From the NCBI GenBank assembly GCA_017959645.1, contig JAGDAE010000272.1, forward strand, positions 1 to 5,591: 5,591 bases of DNA. Direction: 5' to 3'. The notes beneath the pieces were generated by a model. That model made no database searches. It was not told where the DNA came from and saw only the letters and a program-made list of their open reading frames with translations. The stretch comes from Kiritimatiellia bacterium. GTDB lineage: Bacteria; Verrucomicrobiota; Kiritimatiellia; RFP12; UBA1067. Below are positions 5,292 to 5,591 of this stretch, piece by piece; position 1 is the stretch's first letter; the number at the start of each line of letters is the position of its first letter. The position numbers and the translations under genes are program-made.

Positions 5292-5591
5292 ATGAAAAGG
5301 ACGTTTGCCATAGTGGCGTCGGCGATGGCCCTCGCTTTCGCATACGCGCGCAATGCGTGCGCGCGAGGCGACGCTTTGCCGTTTACGTCCGTGGGCAGCC
5401 ATGTGGTGACGAACTTCTCGGGCACGGTGACGAGCGAGATGCTCGACGGCGGCGATGCGATTTTCGTGTACGAGAAAGGCTCCGGCTACGAGCTTGAAAT
5501 CGCCGGCCAGGTGCGCGCGTGGATTCTCGCGGTCGGCGGCGGCGGCGCCGGTGGCTCGGGTGCGACTGCGGCTAATCTCGCCAACTACGGC
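5292..5591 (+). CDS. Exported glycine-rich protein, N-terminal part only
   Basis: The reading frame runs off the window after 100 codons. It begins with a likely Sec signal peptide (MKRTFAIVASAMALAFAYARNACA: KR n-region, hydrophobic core, cleavage after AYA or ACA). A region rich in short beta-strand-like stretches follows (SHVVTNFSGTVTSEML, DAIFVYEKGSGYELEIAG), and then VRAWILAVGGGGAGGSGAT at about residues 76-94. The hydrophobic strand running into a glycine run is typical of glycine-rich domains in large bacterial surface or secreted proteins. I cannot name the family, and the C-terminal sorting signal, autotransporter domain or anchor that would settle its location is outside the window. 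It has its own candidate promoter and is separated from the operon by 140 bp. I prefer the start at 5292 because the signal peptide begins there, although there is no Shine-Dalgarno sequence; an in-frame ATG at 5217 is an alternative. Confidence 0.75.
   Translation, partial: MKRTFAIVASAMALAFAYARNACARGDALPFTSVGSHVVTNFSGTVTSEMLDGGDAIFVYEKGSGYELEIAGQVRAWILAVGGGGAGGSGATAANLANYG
5345..5365 (+). repeat. Perfect 8-bp inverted repeat within the signal-peptide coding region
   Basis: CGCGCGCA (5345-5352) and TGCGCGCG (5358-5365) are exact inverted copies separated by ATGCG. They encode the end of the signal peptide (ARNACAR), starting 53 nt after the start codon. In mRNA this would form a strong GC-rich hairpin. 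It may simply follow from alanine and arginine codons in GC-rich DNA. Confidence 0.45.

Overview
The window is GC-rich, with a strong G/C preference at third codon positions, and is densely coded on the + strand. I read it as the end of a housekeeping operon followed by the start of a separately transcribed surface or secreted protein gene. Nothing here names the organism. A Gram-negative bacterium of the PVC type (Verrucomicrobiota, Kiritimatiellota or Lentisphaerota) is my best guess. It rests on a histidyl-tRNA synthetase resembling the plant-organelle type, an exported Sel1-repeat protein, a YmdB-family phosphoesterase with a GDH motif, and an exported glycine-rich protein. This is inference and not a firm assignment.

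Positions 2-5151 hold five genes in a row whose ends overlap (4, 10, 13 and 4 bp). They are prolyl-tRNA synthetase (proS, 5' end outside the window), histidyl-tRNA synthetase (hisS), a secreted Sel1/TPR-like repeat protein, a YmdB-family metallophosphoesterase, and a small HAD-superfamily phosphatase. No gap in this block is large enough for a promoter or terminator between genes, so they are probably one translationally coupled transcript. The two synthetases supply charged tRNA. The phosphoesterase and the HAD enzyme are probably small-molecule phosphate hydrolases. The Sel1 protein is the odd member, because it carries a signal peptide and should act outside the cytoplasm.

Positions 5152-5291 are the only real intergenic gap. 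It is AT-rich at its start and holds a textbook extended -10 element (TGATATAAT) but no recognisable -35. It has no convincing terminator. Downstream is a roughly 75-nt leader that can fold and that also stays open in frame with the next gene.

Positions 5292-5591 encode the first 100 residues of an exported glycine-rich protein, cut by the window end. I found no RNA genes, CRISPR array, insertion sequence or attachment site. Long open frames on the minus strand and in the other plus frames are by-products of the GC-rich codon pattern. I see no clearly new biological system. The items most worth checking are the start and promoter arrangement of the last gene, the Asn-to-Asp change in the YmdB active site, and the affiliation of the HisRS.
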